Assembly: GCA_963851405.1 (NCBI GenBank)
Contig: CAWKPB010000006.1
Span: 1 to 64,000 of the forward strand
Source of the DNA: JANPBY01 sp963851405
GTDB taxonomy: Bacteria; Actinomycetota; Actinomycetes; DATJPE01
Direction: 5' to 3'
DNA length: 64,000 bases
How positions within the stretch are numbered: position 1 is the stretch's first letter; the number at the start of each line of letters is the position of its first letter. Below the pieces are notes generated by a model. That model worked only from the letters and a program-made list of their open reading frames with translations. It was not told where the DNA came from and did not search any database. Made by a program: the position numbers and the translations under genes. This document shows, in pieces, positions 19,024 through 27,569 of the stretch.

Positions 19024-19779
19024 TTGCTCTACTGGTTCCTCAAGAACGTGCTGCTCGGGCCCGTCTTGCGACTGGTCTTTCGTCCTTGGGTCGAGGGCCT
19101 TGAGCATGTGCCGGAGGGCGGCGGCGCGATCCTGGCGTCCAACCACTTGTCATTCTCGGACTCGATTTTCCTCCCGCTCGTCGTGCCGAGACAGGTCACT
19201 TTCTTGGCCAAGTCGGACTACTTCACCGGCCGAGGAGTCAAGGGCCGACTCACGGCGAGCTTCTTCAAAGCCACCGGCCAGCTTCCGGTGGATCGATCGG
19301 GTGGCAAGGCCTCGGAGGCGGCTCTGGCCACGGGCTTGTCCGTCCTGAACCAAGGGGAGTTCCTGGGCATCTATCCGGAAGGAACGCGATCTCCCGATGG
19401 CCGGCTCTATCGAGGGAAGACGGGCGTGGCCCGGATGGCGCTGGAGGCCGGCGTGCCGGTCCTGCCCGTGGCGATGATCGACACCGACAAGATCCAGCCA
19501 ATCGGAAAGAAGATTCCCCGGGTCATGCGGGTGGGCATCAAGATCGGCGCACCTCTCGACTTCTCCAGATATGAGGGGATGGAGAGCGATCGGTTCATCC
19601 TCCGCTCGATCACCGACGAGATCATGTACGAGCTGATGGAACTGTCCGGCCAGGAGTACGTCGATATCTACGCGACCAAGGCCAAGGCGGATCTCGCGGC
19701 CAGCGCGTCCCTTGCTGACTCCGGTGGGCTCGACGAGGAGACCGACGAGCCGTTGGTAGCAGGTCAGCCCGCCGCCTGA
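19024..19779 (+). CDS. plsC: 1-acyl-sn-glycerol-3-phosphate acyltransferase (PlsC-like)
   Basis: This 251-residue membrane-associated acyltransferase should make phosphatidic acid from lysophosphatidic acid. Motif I is NHLSFSD (HX4D, near residues 40-46), motif III is YPEGTRSPDG (near 118), and the N-terminus LYWFLKNVLLGPVLRLVF is an amphipathic/membrane helix. I choose the TTG at 19024 because a GAGGAGG Shine-Dalgarno (19011-19017) is ideally spaced before it; an in-frame ATG at 19009 would be buried in that site. Its last 16 bases overlap the 3' end of the convergent glpK. Rv2182c occupies the equivalent position in M. tuberculosis (from memory). Confidence 0.9.
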   Translation: MLYWFLKNVLLGPVLRLVFRPWVEGLEHVPEGGGAILASNHLSFSDSIFLPLVVPRQVTFLAKSDYFTGRGVKGRLTASFFKATGQLPVDRSGGKASEAALATGLSVLNQGEFLGIYPEGTRSPDGRLYRGKTGVARMALEAGVPVLPVAMIDTDKIQPIGKKIPRVMRVGIKIGAPLDFSRYEGMESDRFILRSITDEIMYELMELSGQEYVDIYATKAKADLAASASLADSGGLDEETDEPLVAGQPAA

Positions 19780-21251
19780 TCGGCGGCCCATCCACGGCTA
19801 CGCTCAACGGCCCGTTGCCACCGCGCGTATCCGCCGTCATCGCGCGGTCCCGGTTCGAACCTTCGGTCCAGGGCCCAGGTGGCTCGTAGTTCGTCCAGGC
19901 TGGACCAGACGCCGGCGCCCAGCCCGGCCAGGAAAGCAGCGCCGAGGCCGGTCGTCTCCAAGATTCGGGGACGCTCAACGGGCACCGCGAGCTGGTTGGC
20001 TTGCAGTTCGCACAGCAGATCATTGGCTGCCCCGCCGCCGTCCACAGCCAGCCTAGGGAGGGTGAGGTCAGCCACCGAGGCCATGGCCTCCACGGCGTCG
20101 CGCACCTGATAGGTGATCCCTTCCAGGGTGGCGCGGGCGAGGTGAGCGGCGGTCGTTCCGCGGGTCAGGCCGATGATCAGTCCTCGCGCTTCCGGGTCCC
20201 AATGCGGGGTCCCGAGACCAGTCAGTGCAGGGACGAACACCACTCCGTCGCTGTCAGGGACACTGCGGGCCAGGGCCTCGACCTGGGCCGCTTGATCGAT
20301 CACTCCGAGGCCGTCACGCAGCCATTGAACGGCAGCGCCGGTGACGAAGACCGAACCCTCCAAGGCATACGTCAACGTCCCGTCCGGTGCACCCCAGGCC
20401 ACGGTCGTGAGCAGCCCGGAGCTGCTGGGTACGGGCGTCGTTCCCGTGTTTGTGAGCACGAACGAGCCCGTGCCGTACGTGCACTTGCTCGCCCCAGGGT
20501 CGAAGCACGTCTGACCGAACAGGGCCGCCTGTTGGTCTCCGGCGATCCCTGCGATGGGGAGTTCCAGGTCGAGGAACGCCGTCGGGTCCGTCGTCGCGAC
20601 CACCCCGTAGGAGGGCACGACCTCGGGCAACGCATCGACTGGAACGCCGAACAGTGAGCACATCGGCTCCGACCAGCCGCCGGAGCGCAGGTCGAACAGC
20701 AGCGTGCGCGAGGCGTTGGACGGATCGGTGATGTGATGTAGCCCTCGGGTGAGCCGCGCGATCACGTAGGAGTCGACCGTCCCGACGGCCGTACGCCCAC
20801 TCAGCACGTTGGCCCACACATGTGGCTGCTGGTCAGCGAGCCAGGCCAACTTGGTCGCGGTGAAGTAGGGATCCAGCCGAAGGCCGGTGATGTGCGACAC
20901 CGAGGCTTCGTGGCCCTCGGCTCGCAACCGTTGGCAGATCTCGGTCGTACGGCGGTCCTGCCAGACGATCGCGCGGCGCGGCGAGCCGAGCGTCTCGCGA
21001 TCCCACAAGACCGCGGTCTCGCGCTGGTTGGTCAGCCCCACGGCGGTCGGCGCCTCGACCCGTGCGGCCAGCGCTGCCCGTGAGGCGGCCAGGACGGCCT
21101 GCCAGATCTCCTCCGGCTCATGCTCCACCCAGCCGGGCTGCGGAAAATGCTGGGCGAACTCTTGGTACCCCTGGCTCAGGATCTCCCCGTGTTGGCTGAC
21201 CACGAGCGAGGTGACGCCGGTGGTGCCGATGTCGAGGGCGAGCAGGCTCAC
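19764..21251 (-). CDS. glpK: Glycerol kinase
   Basis: This 495-residue FGGY-family kinase converts glycerol and ATP to glycerol 3-phosphate. Visible family features are the phosphate-1 motif LDIGTTGVTSLV, TNQRET (the substrate-site Arg-Glu pair), VDSYVIARLT, IAGDQQAALFG and the second ATP-site motif VDGGGAANDLLCELQA. The start is set at the GTG at 21251, which makes a GTGA overlap with the upstream DUF1028 gene; an in-frame TTG at 21263 is possible. Product and neighbour fit together, since glycerol 3-phosphate feeds the adjacent acyltransferase. Confidence 0.93.
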   Translation of the reverse strand: MSLLALDIGTTGVTSLVVSQHGEILSQGYQEFAQHFPQPGWVEHEPEEIWQAVLAASRAALAARVEAPTAVGLTNQRETAVLWDRETLGSPRRAIVWQDRRTTEICQRLRAEGHEASVSHITGLRLDPYFTATKLAWLADQQPHVWANVLSGRTAVGTVDSYVIARLTRGLHHITDPSNASRTLLFDLRSGGWSEPMCSLFGVPVDALPEVVPSYGVVATTDPTAFLDLELPIAGIAGDQQAALFGQTCFDPGASKCTYGTGSFVLTNTGTTPVPSSSGLLTTVAWGAPDGTLTYALEGSVFVTGAAVQWLRDGLGVIDQAAQVEALARSVPDSDGVVFVPALTGLGTPHWDPEARGLIIGLTRGTTAAHLARATLEGITYQVRDAVEAMASVADLTLPRLAVDGGGAANDLLCELQANQLAVPVERPRILETTGLGAAFLAGLGAGVWSSLDELRATWALDRRFEPGPRDDGGYARWQRAVERSRGWAADQAAG

Positions 21252-22099
21252 GCTTGGTTCCAAGGATCGACGGTCGTCGCCCTCAGGTGCGTGAGCACGA
21301 CCGGGTCGATCAGTCCGTCATGGAGGCGCTCTTCCAGGTTCTCCACTCCGGCCCACGCCGCCAGGCTGGCTGCAATGGTGTGGCGTCCGAATCCGGCCAG
21401 CGCGAGTCGTCGCACCACCTCATCGGCCAGCAGGCCCTCCAAGGGGAAGCAGTCCGCTGGGTCGGTGTGCCCGAACAGCATCGCGTGGACTCCGAGGACG
21501 CGGACCAGCTCGGGAACGGGGTCTGGATGCTCATCGACGCGCAGGTCGATCAAGACATCGCTACCCCCGCCGTACCCTCCGCCTGGGGTGACCACATACA
21601 GCGCGGCTGACTGCCGCCCGCGGCTGTCGCCGCCAGCGAGGTCTCCCGCACCTAACGCTGCGAGCAACCGCTCGGCCAGCGGGAGGGTCGCGGCGGAGGC
21701 GAGCCACGCGGCTTCCATGGCTTCCACGACCTCAGGTCCAGTGAGGATGTTGCCCTGGATGGCATAGCCCGGGCCGGTTCGCCCACCTGCCCAGGCGAGG
21801 CAGTCGTCTCCGGTGAAGGACGCCGCGTGACCGGTCGCGTCCACGATTCCGGCCTGCCGCTCCGCTCGGCGTTCATCCTCGCCGACGAGCGCGGAGAGCG
21901 TGGCTTCGGCTCCTTGGCCCGCCCTTAGCAGCGCCAGGCCTTTCGGTCGGTAGGCAAGGTTCGCCCAGGCCTGTGTCGCCAGCGCTCCCACCTCTGCCTC
22001 GGCGGCCGGCACCACCGCCCCTACCGCCACGAATTTGGAGGCGACGGCCACCCCGAGCTGGGTTCCGTCGACACTGCGGGCAACGATCGAGAAGGTCAC
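21248..22099 (-). CDS. DUF1028 family protein (putative Ntn-hydrolase fold)
   Basis: This 283-residue protein has the DUF1028 N-terminus, MTFSIVARS-DGTQLGVAVASK, continuing with VGALATQAWAN and GPGYAIQGNILTG. The domain is usually about 220 residues, and here it is followed by a roughly 60-residue peptidoglycan-binding-like or helical tail. DUF1028 is related to N-terminal nucleophile hydrolases, but its reaction is not established. It forms a two-gene operon with glpK through a GTGA overlap and is divergent from pfkA, with a 79-bp shared promoter region. Confidence 0.85.
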   Translation of the reverse strand: MTFSIVARSVDGTQLGVAVASKFVAVGAVVPAAEAEVGALATQAWANLAYRPKGLALLRAGQGAEATLSALVGEDERRAERQAGIVDATGHAASFTGDDCLAWAGGRTGPGYAIQGNILTGPEVVEAMEAAWLASAATLPLAERLLAALGAGDLAGGDSRGRQSAALYVVTPGGGYGGGSDVLIDLRVDEHPDPVPELVRVLGVHAMLFGHTDPADCFPLEGLLADEVVRRLALAGFGRHTIAASLAAWAGVENLEERLHDGLIDPVVLTHLRATTVDPWNQA

Positions 22100-22178
22100 A
22101 CCTCAGACACTAGGGTTGTCCGCATTGCTTCCGCGAGTGGGTGTACCCCTCTCACCAGTCCAGACGAAGGAGATCTCC

Positions 22179-23205
22179 ATGCGTATCGGCGTCCTGACCG
22201 GTGGCGGTGACTGCCCCGGCCTGAACGCCGTGATCCGAGCCGTGGTCCGCAAGGGCGTCAGCGAGTACGCGCATGAGTTCGTGGGTTTCCGCGATGGCTG
22301 GAAGGGGCCGCTTGAGGCCATCACCGTCCCCTTGGACATCCCCGCGGTCCGCGGGATCCTGCCTCGGGGCGGCACCATTCTCGGATCCTCACGCACCAAC
22401 CCGATCCGGATCGAAGGAGGCGTCGAACGGATCGAGCGGAACCTCAACGATCTCGGGATTGACGCCCTGATTGCCATCGGGGGTGAAGACACGCTCGGGG
22501 TCGCTACCCGGTTGCACGAGCACGGCGTGCGCGTAGTCGGGGTCCCCAAGACGATTGACAACGACCTCAACGCCACGGACTACACGTTCGGGTTCGACAC
22601 TGCCGTCAACATCGCGACCGAGGCGATCGACCGCCTGCACACCACGGCCGAGTCTCATCACCGCGTCCTCATCGTGGAAGTGATGGGTCGCCATGCTGGG
22701 TGGATTGCGCTGCACTCGGGTCTGGCCGGAGGAGCCAATGTCATCTTGATCCCCGAGGAGGCGTTCGACGTGGAAGCCGTCTGCGCCTTGGTCGAGTCGC
22801 GATTCGAGACCAACTACGCCCCCATCATCTGCATCGCCGAAGGTGCAGTTCCTCTCGATGGGCAGATGGTGACCAAGGACACCGATCTCGATGCCTTCGG
22901 CCATGTGAAGCTCTCCGGGATCGGCGATTGGTTGGCCAAGGAGATCGAGCGCAGGACGGGCAACGAGGCTCGGACGACCGTCTTGGGCCACATCCAGCGT
23001 GGCGGGACGCCAACGGCCTTCGACCGTTGGCTGGCCACGCGGTTCGGCCTGCACGCGATCGACGCCGTCCAGGCTGAGCAATGGGGGACGATGACCGCGC
23101 TCCAGGGCGTGGACATCGTCCTGCGTACCGCTGTCCGAGGCGACCGGGGTGCTCAAGACCGTTCCCAAGGAGACCTTCGACGAGGTCAAGGTCCTCTTCG
23201 GCTAG
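22179..23205 (+). CDS. pfkA: 6-phosphofructokinase, probably PPi-dependent, with apparent frameshift near the C-terminus
   Basis: The protein starts MRIGVLTGGGDCPGLNAVIR after a GAAGGAGA ribosome-binding site. The catalytic motifs PKTIDNDL and MGRHAGWIA are present. The GGEDT motif has Asp where ATP-dependent enzymes have Gly, the signature of PPi-type phosphofructokinases such as the Amycolatopsis enzyme. After VDIVL (to about 23123) the frame loses family similarity, while the +1 frame resumes with VPLSEATGVLKTVPKETFDE and ends at a TAG at 23203-23205, exactly the expected PFK C-terminus. A single extra C at 23124 explains this. Read without correction, the frame runs into the DAHP synthase. 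It may be a sequencing error or a real late mutation. Confidence 0.85.
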
Positions 23206-23284
23206 GCGCCCACGCACCACCGGTCAGGGCGTGGCCCCTCGATCCCACGGCGGTGCCTGTGCTCGTTCAAACGCGTCGAACACC

Positions 23285-23290
23285 TAGGCT
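23285..23290 (+). promoter_or_regulatory. Leaderless -10 box of the class II DAHP synthase gene
   Basis: TAGGCT (TANNNT) lies 7 nt before the GTG at 23298. The spacing equals that of other leaderless starts in the window and argues that the DAHP synthase has its own promoter. Confidence 0.5.
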
Positions 23291-23297
23291 GACCGAC

Positions 23298-24677
23298 GTG
23301 ACTGACCTGCTGACCTGGCCAGACCTCCCAGCGGCTCAGCAGCCGGACTGGTGGACCGGTTCGGTCCCCGCCGCGGAAGGCGGCCCACCGACCGCTGCCT
23401 CCATCGAAACCCACGAGGCGGTGGCTCGGGCCACGGCTACGTTGCGGGGCCTTCCCCCGCTGGTGTTCGCGGGGGAGTGTGACGATCTGCGCGCGCAGCT
23501 GGCTCAGGCGGCCGCAGGGAACGCCTTCTTGCTCCAGGGAGGCGACTGCGCGGAGACCTTCGACGGAGTCGATGCCGACACCATCCGCGCCAAACTGCGC
23601 ACCATTCTTCAGATGGCCGTGGTCTTGACGTACGGGGCGTCGGTCCCGGTCGTCAAGGTGGGGCGAATCGCAGGGCAGTACGCGAAGCCTCGGTCGGCCG
23701 GCACCGAGTCACGAGGCGGGGTGACCCTGCCGTCCTATCGCGGGGACATGGTCAATGGTCTCGGGTTCGATCCCGCATCGCGGCGCCACGACCCGGGCCG
23801 GTTGGTCGAGGCCTATCACCGCGCGGCGGCCACGCTGAACCTGACACGGGCCTTCACTCAGGGTGGTTACGCCGACCTCCGGCAGGTGCACGCATGGAAC
23901 CAGGATTTCGTCCGCGAGACCTCAGCCGGCGAGCGTTACGAACGCATGGCGGGGGAAATCGACCGGGCCATGGCCTTCATGCACGCAGCCGGCGTGGATC
24001 CCGACGCGTTCAGACGGGTCGATCTCTATGCGAGCCATGAGTCCCTGGTCCTCGATTATGAACGGGCGCTGACCAGAATCGATTCACGAACGGGACGGCG
24101 CTACGACGTTTCGGGTCACTTCGTGTGGGTGGGAGACCGCACCCGCGACCTTGACGGTGCTCACATCGACTTCGCAGCTTCAGTCGCGAATCCGATCGGG
24201 GTCAAGATCGGTCCGTCCGCGACGCCCGATGATGTGTTGGCCCTGGTCGAGAGACTGGATCCGGATCAGGAGCCCGGACGGTTGACGCTCATCACCCGGA
24301 TGGGCGCCACGCGTATCCGCGAGCTGCTGCCCGCGATCGTCGGCAAGGTGGAGGGCAGCGGGCACCCCGTGCTCTGGGTGTGCGACCCCATGCACGGCAA
24401 CACGTTTGAGTCCGGGAGCGGGATCAAGACCCGTTCCTTCGACGATGTGGTGGAGGAAGTCCGCGGCTTCTTCGAGGTCCACCAAGGACTGGGAACCCAT
24501 CCCGGGGGAATCCACATCGAGCTGACCGGGGATGACGTGACCGAGTGCGTCGGTGGCGCCGACGGGCTCGCCGAGGACGGGCTGGATGCGCGTTATGAAA
24601 CCGCGTGCGATCCACGGCTCAACCGCCGCCAGTCACTCGAGTTGGCCTTTCTTGTCGCCCACATGCTGGCTCGATAG
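23298..24677 (+). CDS. aroG: Class II 3-deoxy-D-arabino-heptulosonate 7-phosphate synthase
   Basis: This 459-residue cytoplasmic enzyme condenses phosphoenolpyruvate and erythrose 4-phosphate, the first step of the shikimate pathway. Class II hallmarks are WWTGSVPAAEGG-like N-terminal residues, LLQGGDCAETFDG (metal-binding Cys), VGRIAGQYAKPRS (PEP site), ASHESLVLDYE, WVGDRTRDLDGAH, and CDPMHGNTFES with the metal ligand residues. The length is right for the AroG of mycobacteria and Streptomyces. The GTG at 23298 has its own TANNNT box; the apparent fusion to pfkA through an open frame is not a domain fusion. A second, class I DAHP synthase lies at 27570-28625. Confidence 0.95.
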   Translation: MTDLLTWPDLPAAQQPDWWTGSVPAAEGGPPTAASIETHEAVARATATLRGLPPLVFAGECDDLRAQLAQAAAGNAFLLQGGDCAETFDGVDADTIRAKLRTILQMAVVLTYGASVPVVKVGRIAGQYAKPRSAGTESRGGVTLPSYRGDMVNGLGFDPASRRHDPGRLVEAYHRAAATLNLTRAFTQGGYADLRQVHAWNQDFVRETSAGERYERMAGEIDRAMAFMHAAGVDPDAFRRVDLYASHESLVLDYERALTRIDSRTGRRYDVSGHFVWVGDRTRDLDGAHIDFAASVANPIGVKIGPSATPDDVLALVERLDPDQEPGRLTLITRMGATRIRELLPAIVGKVEGSGHPVLWVCDPMHGNTFESGSGIKTRSFDDVVEEVRGFFEVHQGLGTHPGGIHIELTGDDVTECVGGADGLAEDGLDARYETACDPRLNRRQSLELAFLVAHMLAR

Positions 24678-24692
24678 GTCGGGAGCCGACTG

Positions 24693-25445
24693 GTGACTCA
24701 CACCCTCGCCATCGACTGCGGCGGTTCGGGGATCAAGGGGTCGGTGCTGGACGAGCAGGGGACCATGCTGGTGCCCAAAGTCCGCATCCCCACGCCGTAC
24801 CCGCTCCCGCCTGAGGCGTTCCTGGACGCACTCGAACAGGTGGCCGGGCCGTTGCCCAACGCGGATCGCGTGACAGTCGGCATGCCGGGAATGATTCGGC
24901 ATGGCGTGGTGGTCTTTACCCCGCACTATGTGACGCGCAAAGGTCCTCGATCCAAGGTCGTCCCGGAGTTGGCCGCGGCCTGGGCCGGCTTCGACGCGGC
25001 GGCGGCGGTTCGGCAGCGTTTCGGACTGCCCGCGCTCGTGCTGAACGATGCCGAGGTCCACGCTTCCGGGGTGGTGACCGGCGAGGGTCTCGAACTGACG
25101 TTGACGCTGGGGACCGGGTTAGGGTGCGCGCTGTTCGACCGGGGGCGTCTGGCCCCGCACCAGGAGATCTCGCACGCGCCCTTCCGCAAGGGCCTCACCT
25201 TCGATACCTACATCGGCGACCGCGACCGGCGTCGGCTCGGCGACCGTCGTTGGAGCGGTCGAGTGGTGAAGATGGTGGAGGCGCTCAGGCCGGTCTTCTT
25301 GTGGGACCGGCTGTATCTCGGAGGCGGGAACGCTCGTCGACTCACCGATGATCACCGGGCCTCGTTCGGGTCGGATCTCGTGATCGTGCCGAACTCGGCG
25401 GGGATTCTTGGCGGCGCCCGGGCCTGGGCTCTCGATATGACGTGA
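24693..25445 (+). CDS. ppgK: ROK-family glucokinase, polyphosphate glucokinase-like
   Basis: This 250-residue kinase has the phosphate-binding IDCGGSGIKGSVLDEQG motif at the N-terminus, VLNDAEVHASG with the catalytic Asp near 113, and TLTLGTGLGCALFDRGRLAPH. The short length and the HAPFRKGLTFDTYIGD segment fit the polyphosphate/ATP glucokinase branch, which lacks the full ROK zinc motif CxCGxxGC; that motif is indeed absent here. It is 15 bp after the DAHP synthase, with a GGGAG before the GTG. The use of polyphosphate is inferred from the subfamily. Confidence 0.82.
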   Translation: MTHTLAIDCGGSGIKGSVLDEQGTMLVPKVRIPTPYPLPPEAFLDALEQVAGPLPNADRVTVGMPGMIRHGVVVFTPHYVTRKGPRSKVVPELAAAWAGFDAAAAVRQRFGLPALVLNDAEVHASGVVTGEGLELTLTLGTGLGCALFDRGRLAPHQEISHAPFRKGLTFDTYIGDRDRRRLGDRRWSGRVVKMVEALRPVFLWDRLYLGGGNARRLTDDHRASFGSDLVIVPNSAGILGGARAWALDMT

Positions 25446-25495
25446 TGTCCGAAACCCGCTAGGTACGGCCCTGGGGTGTGGGACAGGATGGCGCC

Positions 25496-27010
25496 ATGCC
25501 CCAGACCGCCCGCACGTCAGTGACCGAGCCGGCGGTCGTTCGCGCCGTCGACCCCGAGGTCCTGCACCGCGCTGTGGACAGCCGGGACCCGCGTTTCGAT
25601 GGGCGCGTCTACCTCGGCGTGACGAGCACGGGGATCTACTGCCGTCCGAGTTGCCCCGCGCGACGTCCGAGGCGGGAGAACCGACGTTTCTACGGCTCAG
25701 CGGCGGCAGCCGTCGCTGCGGGCTTTCGTGCCTGCCGGATGTGTCGACCGGACGCGTTGCCGGGGTCCCGGGACTGGGATCACCGCGGGGACCTGGCCGC
25801 ACGGGCCTTGAGATTGATCGAGTCCGGGCACGTGGACGAGTGCGGGGTGTCCGGACTGGCGAGCAGCCTGCACGTGAGTGAACGCCAGCTCCATCGCGTA
25901 CTCAACGACGAGGTGGGCGCGGGTGCTCACAGGCTCGCCCGCAGTCGTCGGGCCCAAACGGCCCGCCTGCTGATCGATCAGACCGCTCGTGGCGATCTCA
26001 CGCTCACGGAGATCGCTTTCGCCTCCGGGTTCTCCAGCCTTCGACAGTTCAACGAGGTCATGCGCGAGGAGTTCGGGGTGGCCCCGTCGGCACTGCGCCG
26101 GGTCACGGCTCAGACCGACCCGAGAGCGCCGAGCGACGGGTCCTTGGTCCTGCGGCTGAAGCTGCGGGAGCCGTACCGTTCCTCGTCCTTGCTCACCTGG
26201 TTTGCAGCCCACGCGGTGCCGGGCTTGGAGGCCGTCGCGCCAGGAGCGCCGATCGCTGCCGATGAAGGTGGGCTCGCGTTCGGTCGCGTGCTGAACACGC
26301 CGCACGGCCCGGGGTCGGTGTGGGCCCGCCCCGCCGATGGCTGCCTGGTTCTGCGGATGTCTCTGCCGAACCTCAGCGATCTGTCGTCGGTTGTTTCGTC
26401 GGTACGACGGATGTGGGATCTGGACGCAGATCCCAGCGTCGTTGACGCAGCGCTCGCAGAGGATCCTGCGCTCACTCCCCTGATCCGGGCGCGACCGGGC
26501 TTGAGAGTCCCAGGAGCCGACGATGGCTTCGAGGTCGCCGTTCGCGCCATCCTCGGTCAGCAGGTCTCCGTAGCTGCCGCCCGGACGTTCACCGCTCGCC
26601 TTGTGGAGCGGCACGGCGCTTCGCTGCCCCCGGACGCGACACCGCTGCACCGCGCGTTCCCGTCCCCGGAAGTTCTTGCCGGGGCCGAGCTCGACGGTCT
26701 TGGGCTGGTTGGCTCTCGGGTGCGAGCGGTTCGTGCACTGGCTGAGGCGACGGTCCATGGCCTTCGTCTCGTTCCTGGGGCCGACCGTCATGCTGCAAGG
26801 GCCGCGCTTTTGGCACTTCCGGGGGTGGGGCCTTGGACGGCGGATTACGTCGCGCTTCGTGCCCTTGGAGATCCCGATGCCTGGCTAGGGACTGACCTCG
26901 TCTTGCGACGATCAGTTCGGCAGCGCGGAGCCGATCCCCACCGGTGGCGCCCCTGGCGGGCGTACGCGGCTATGCACCTATGGACCGAAGATGCCTTGGA
27001 GGCTTCATGA
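25496..27010 (+). CDS. alkA: Ada-like methylphosphotriester-sensing regulator fused to AlkA-type DNA-3-methyladenine glycosylase
   Basis: This 504-residue protein has three parts. The Ada zinc domain (about 15-90) contains the four cysteines in GIYCRPSC and FRACRMC, including the methyl-accepting Cys. An AraC-type HTH (about 95-195) includes SEIAFASGFSSLRQFNEVMREEF-like helices. The C-terminal AlkA HhH-GPD glycosylase (about 210-500) has LPGVGPWTADYVALRA and the catalytic Asp in AWLGTDL. It should sense methyl phosphotriesters, activate alkylation-response genes and excise alkylated bases. It overlaps ogt by ATGA. The ATG at 25496 is preferred over the GTG at 25478. Confidence 0.93.
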   Translation: MPQTARTSVTEPAVVRAVDPEVLHRAVDSRDPRFDGRVYLGVTSTGIYCRPSCPARRPRRENRRFYGSAAAAVAAGFRACRMCRPDALPGSRDWDHRGDLAARALRLIESGHVDECGVSGLASSLHVSERQLHRVLNDEVGAGAHRLARSRRAQTARLLIDQTARGDLTLTEIAFASGFSSLRQFNEVMREEFGVAPSALRRVTAQTDPRAPSDGSLVLRLKLREPYRSSSLLTWFAAHAVPGLEAVAPGAPIAADEGGLAFGRVLNTPHGPGSVWARPADGCLVLRMSLPNLSDLSSVVSSVRRMWDLDADPSVVDAALAEDPALTPLIRARPGLRVPGADDGFEVAVRAILGQQVSVAAARTFTARLVERHGASLPPDATPLHRAFPSPEVLAGAELDGLGLVGSRVRAVRALAEATVHGLRLVPGADRHAARAALLALPGVGPWTADYVALRALGDPDAWLGTDLVLRRSVRQRGADPHRWRPWRAYAAMHLWTEDALEAS

Positions 27011-27549
27011 CGACGACCACCGCGCCCAGCCCGTTCCTTGCCGCGGCGCACATCGATACGCCCGCGGGACCTCTCACGGTGATTGCCTCGAACGGCGTCG
27101 TGGTCGCCTCAGGCTTTGCCGACCTCGACCAGGTCCGCGATCGCCTCCCAGCTTCGTTGGAGGGCCACCGCGTGGTCGCCGACGTCGACCTCGAGGCCAT
27201 CGGTGAGGCCGTACGGGCTTACGCGGAGGGGCAGCATGACGCTTTGGACTCGGTGCTCGTCGAGCAGCCGGGAGGCCCGTTCAGCCAGGAGGTCTGGCGA
27301 GTGATGCGCCACATCCCCGCTGGCGAGACGTGGTCCTACGCAGAGTTGGCCGCCAAGGCGGGCCGGCCGACAGCGGTGCGCGCTGTGGGTCAAGCCTGTG
27401 CCACCAATCGTGTGGCGCCCTTCGTGCCTTGCCATCGAGTGGTCCGATCGGACGGATCCATGGGCGGGTACGCCTACGGGCTGGAGGTCAAGCGCTCGCT
27501 GCTGGCCTTCGAGCGCGTGGACTCGGAGCCGGGGGATGCCCTCTTCTGA
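27007..27549 (+). CDS. ogt: Methylated-DNA-[protein]-cysteine S-methyltransferase
   Basis: This 180-residue suicide repair protein transfers the methyl group from O6-methylguanine to its own cysteine. The active-site motif PCHRV is present near residue 140, preceded by the helix-turn-helix with the arginine finger region (RAVGQACATN) and the IPAGETWSYAELA stretch. Its N-terminal domain is normal. It is translationally coupled to the Ada-AlkA gene, so the pair forms a complete adaptive-response unit. Its 3' end faces aroF with 20 bp between stops. Confidence 0.94.
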   Translation: MTTTTAPSPFLAAAHIDTPAGPLTVIASNGVVVASGFADLDQVRDRLPASLEGHRVVADVDLEAIGEAVRAYAEGQHDALDSVLVEQPGGPFSQEVWRVMRHIPAGETWSYAELAAKAGRPTAVRAVGQACATNRVAPFVPCHRVVRSDGSMGGYAYGLEVKRSLLAFERVDSEPGDALF

Positions 27550-27569
27550 GGACTCCCGCCAGAGCCTGA

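Noticed and set aside
22035..24677. An 880-codon frame joining PfkA and DAHP synthase as one protein
   Set aside because: The true PFK C-terminus and stop lie in the +1 frame, and the DAHP synthase has its own start and promoter box; the fused frame is explained by one extra base.
25697..26791. A 364-codon minus-strand frame opposite the Ada-AlkA gene
   Set aside because: It is antisense to a protein whose zinc, HTH and glycosylase motifs are all in place, and shows no family features.
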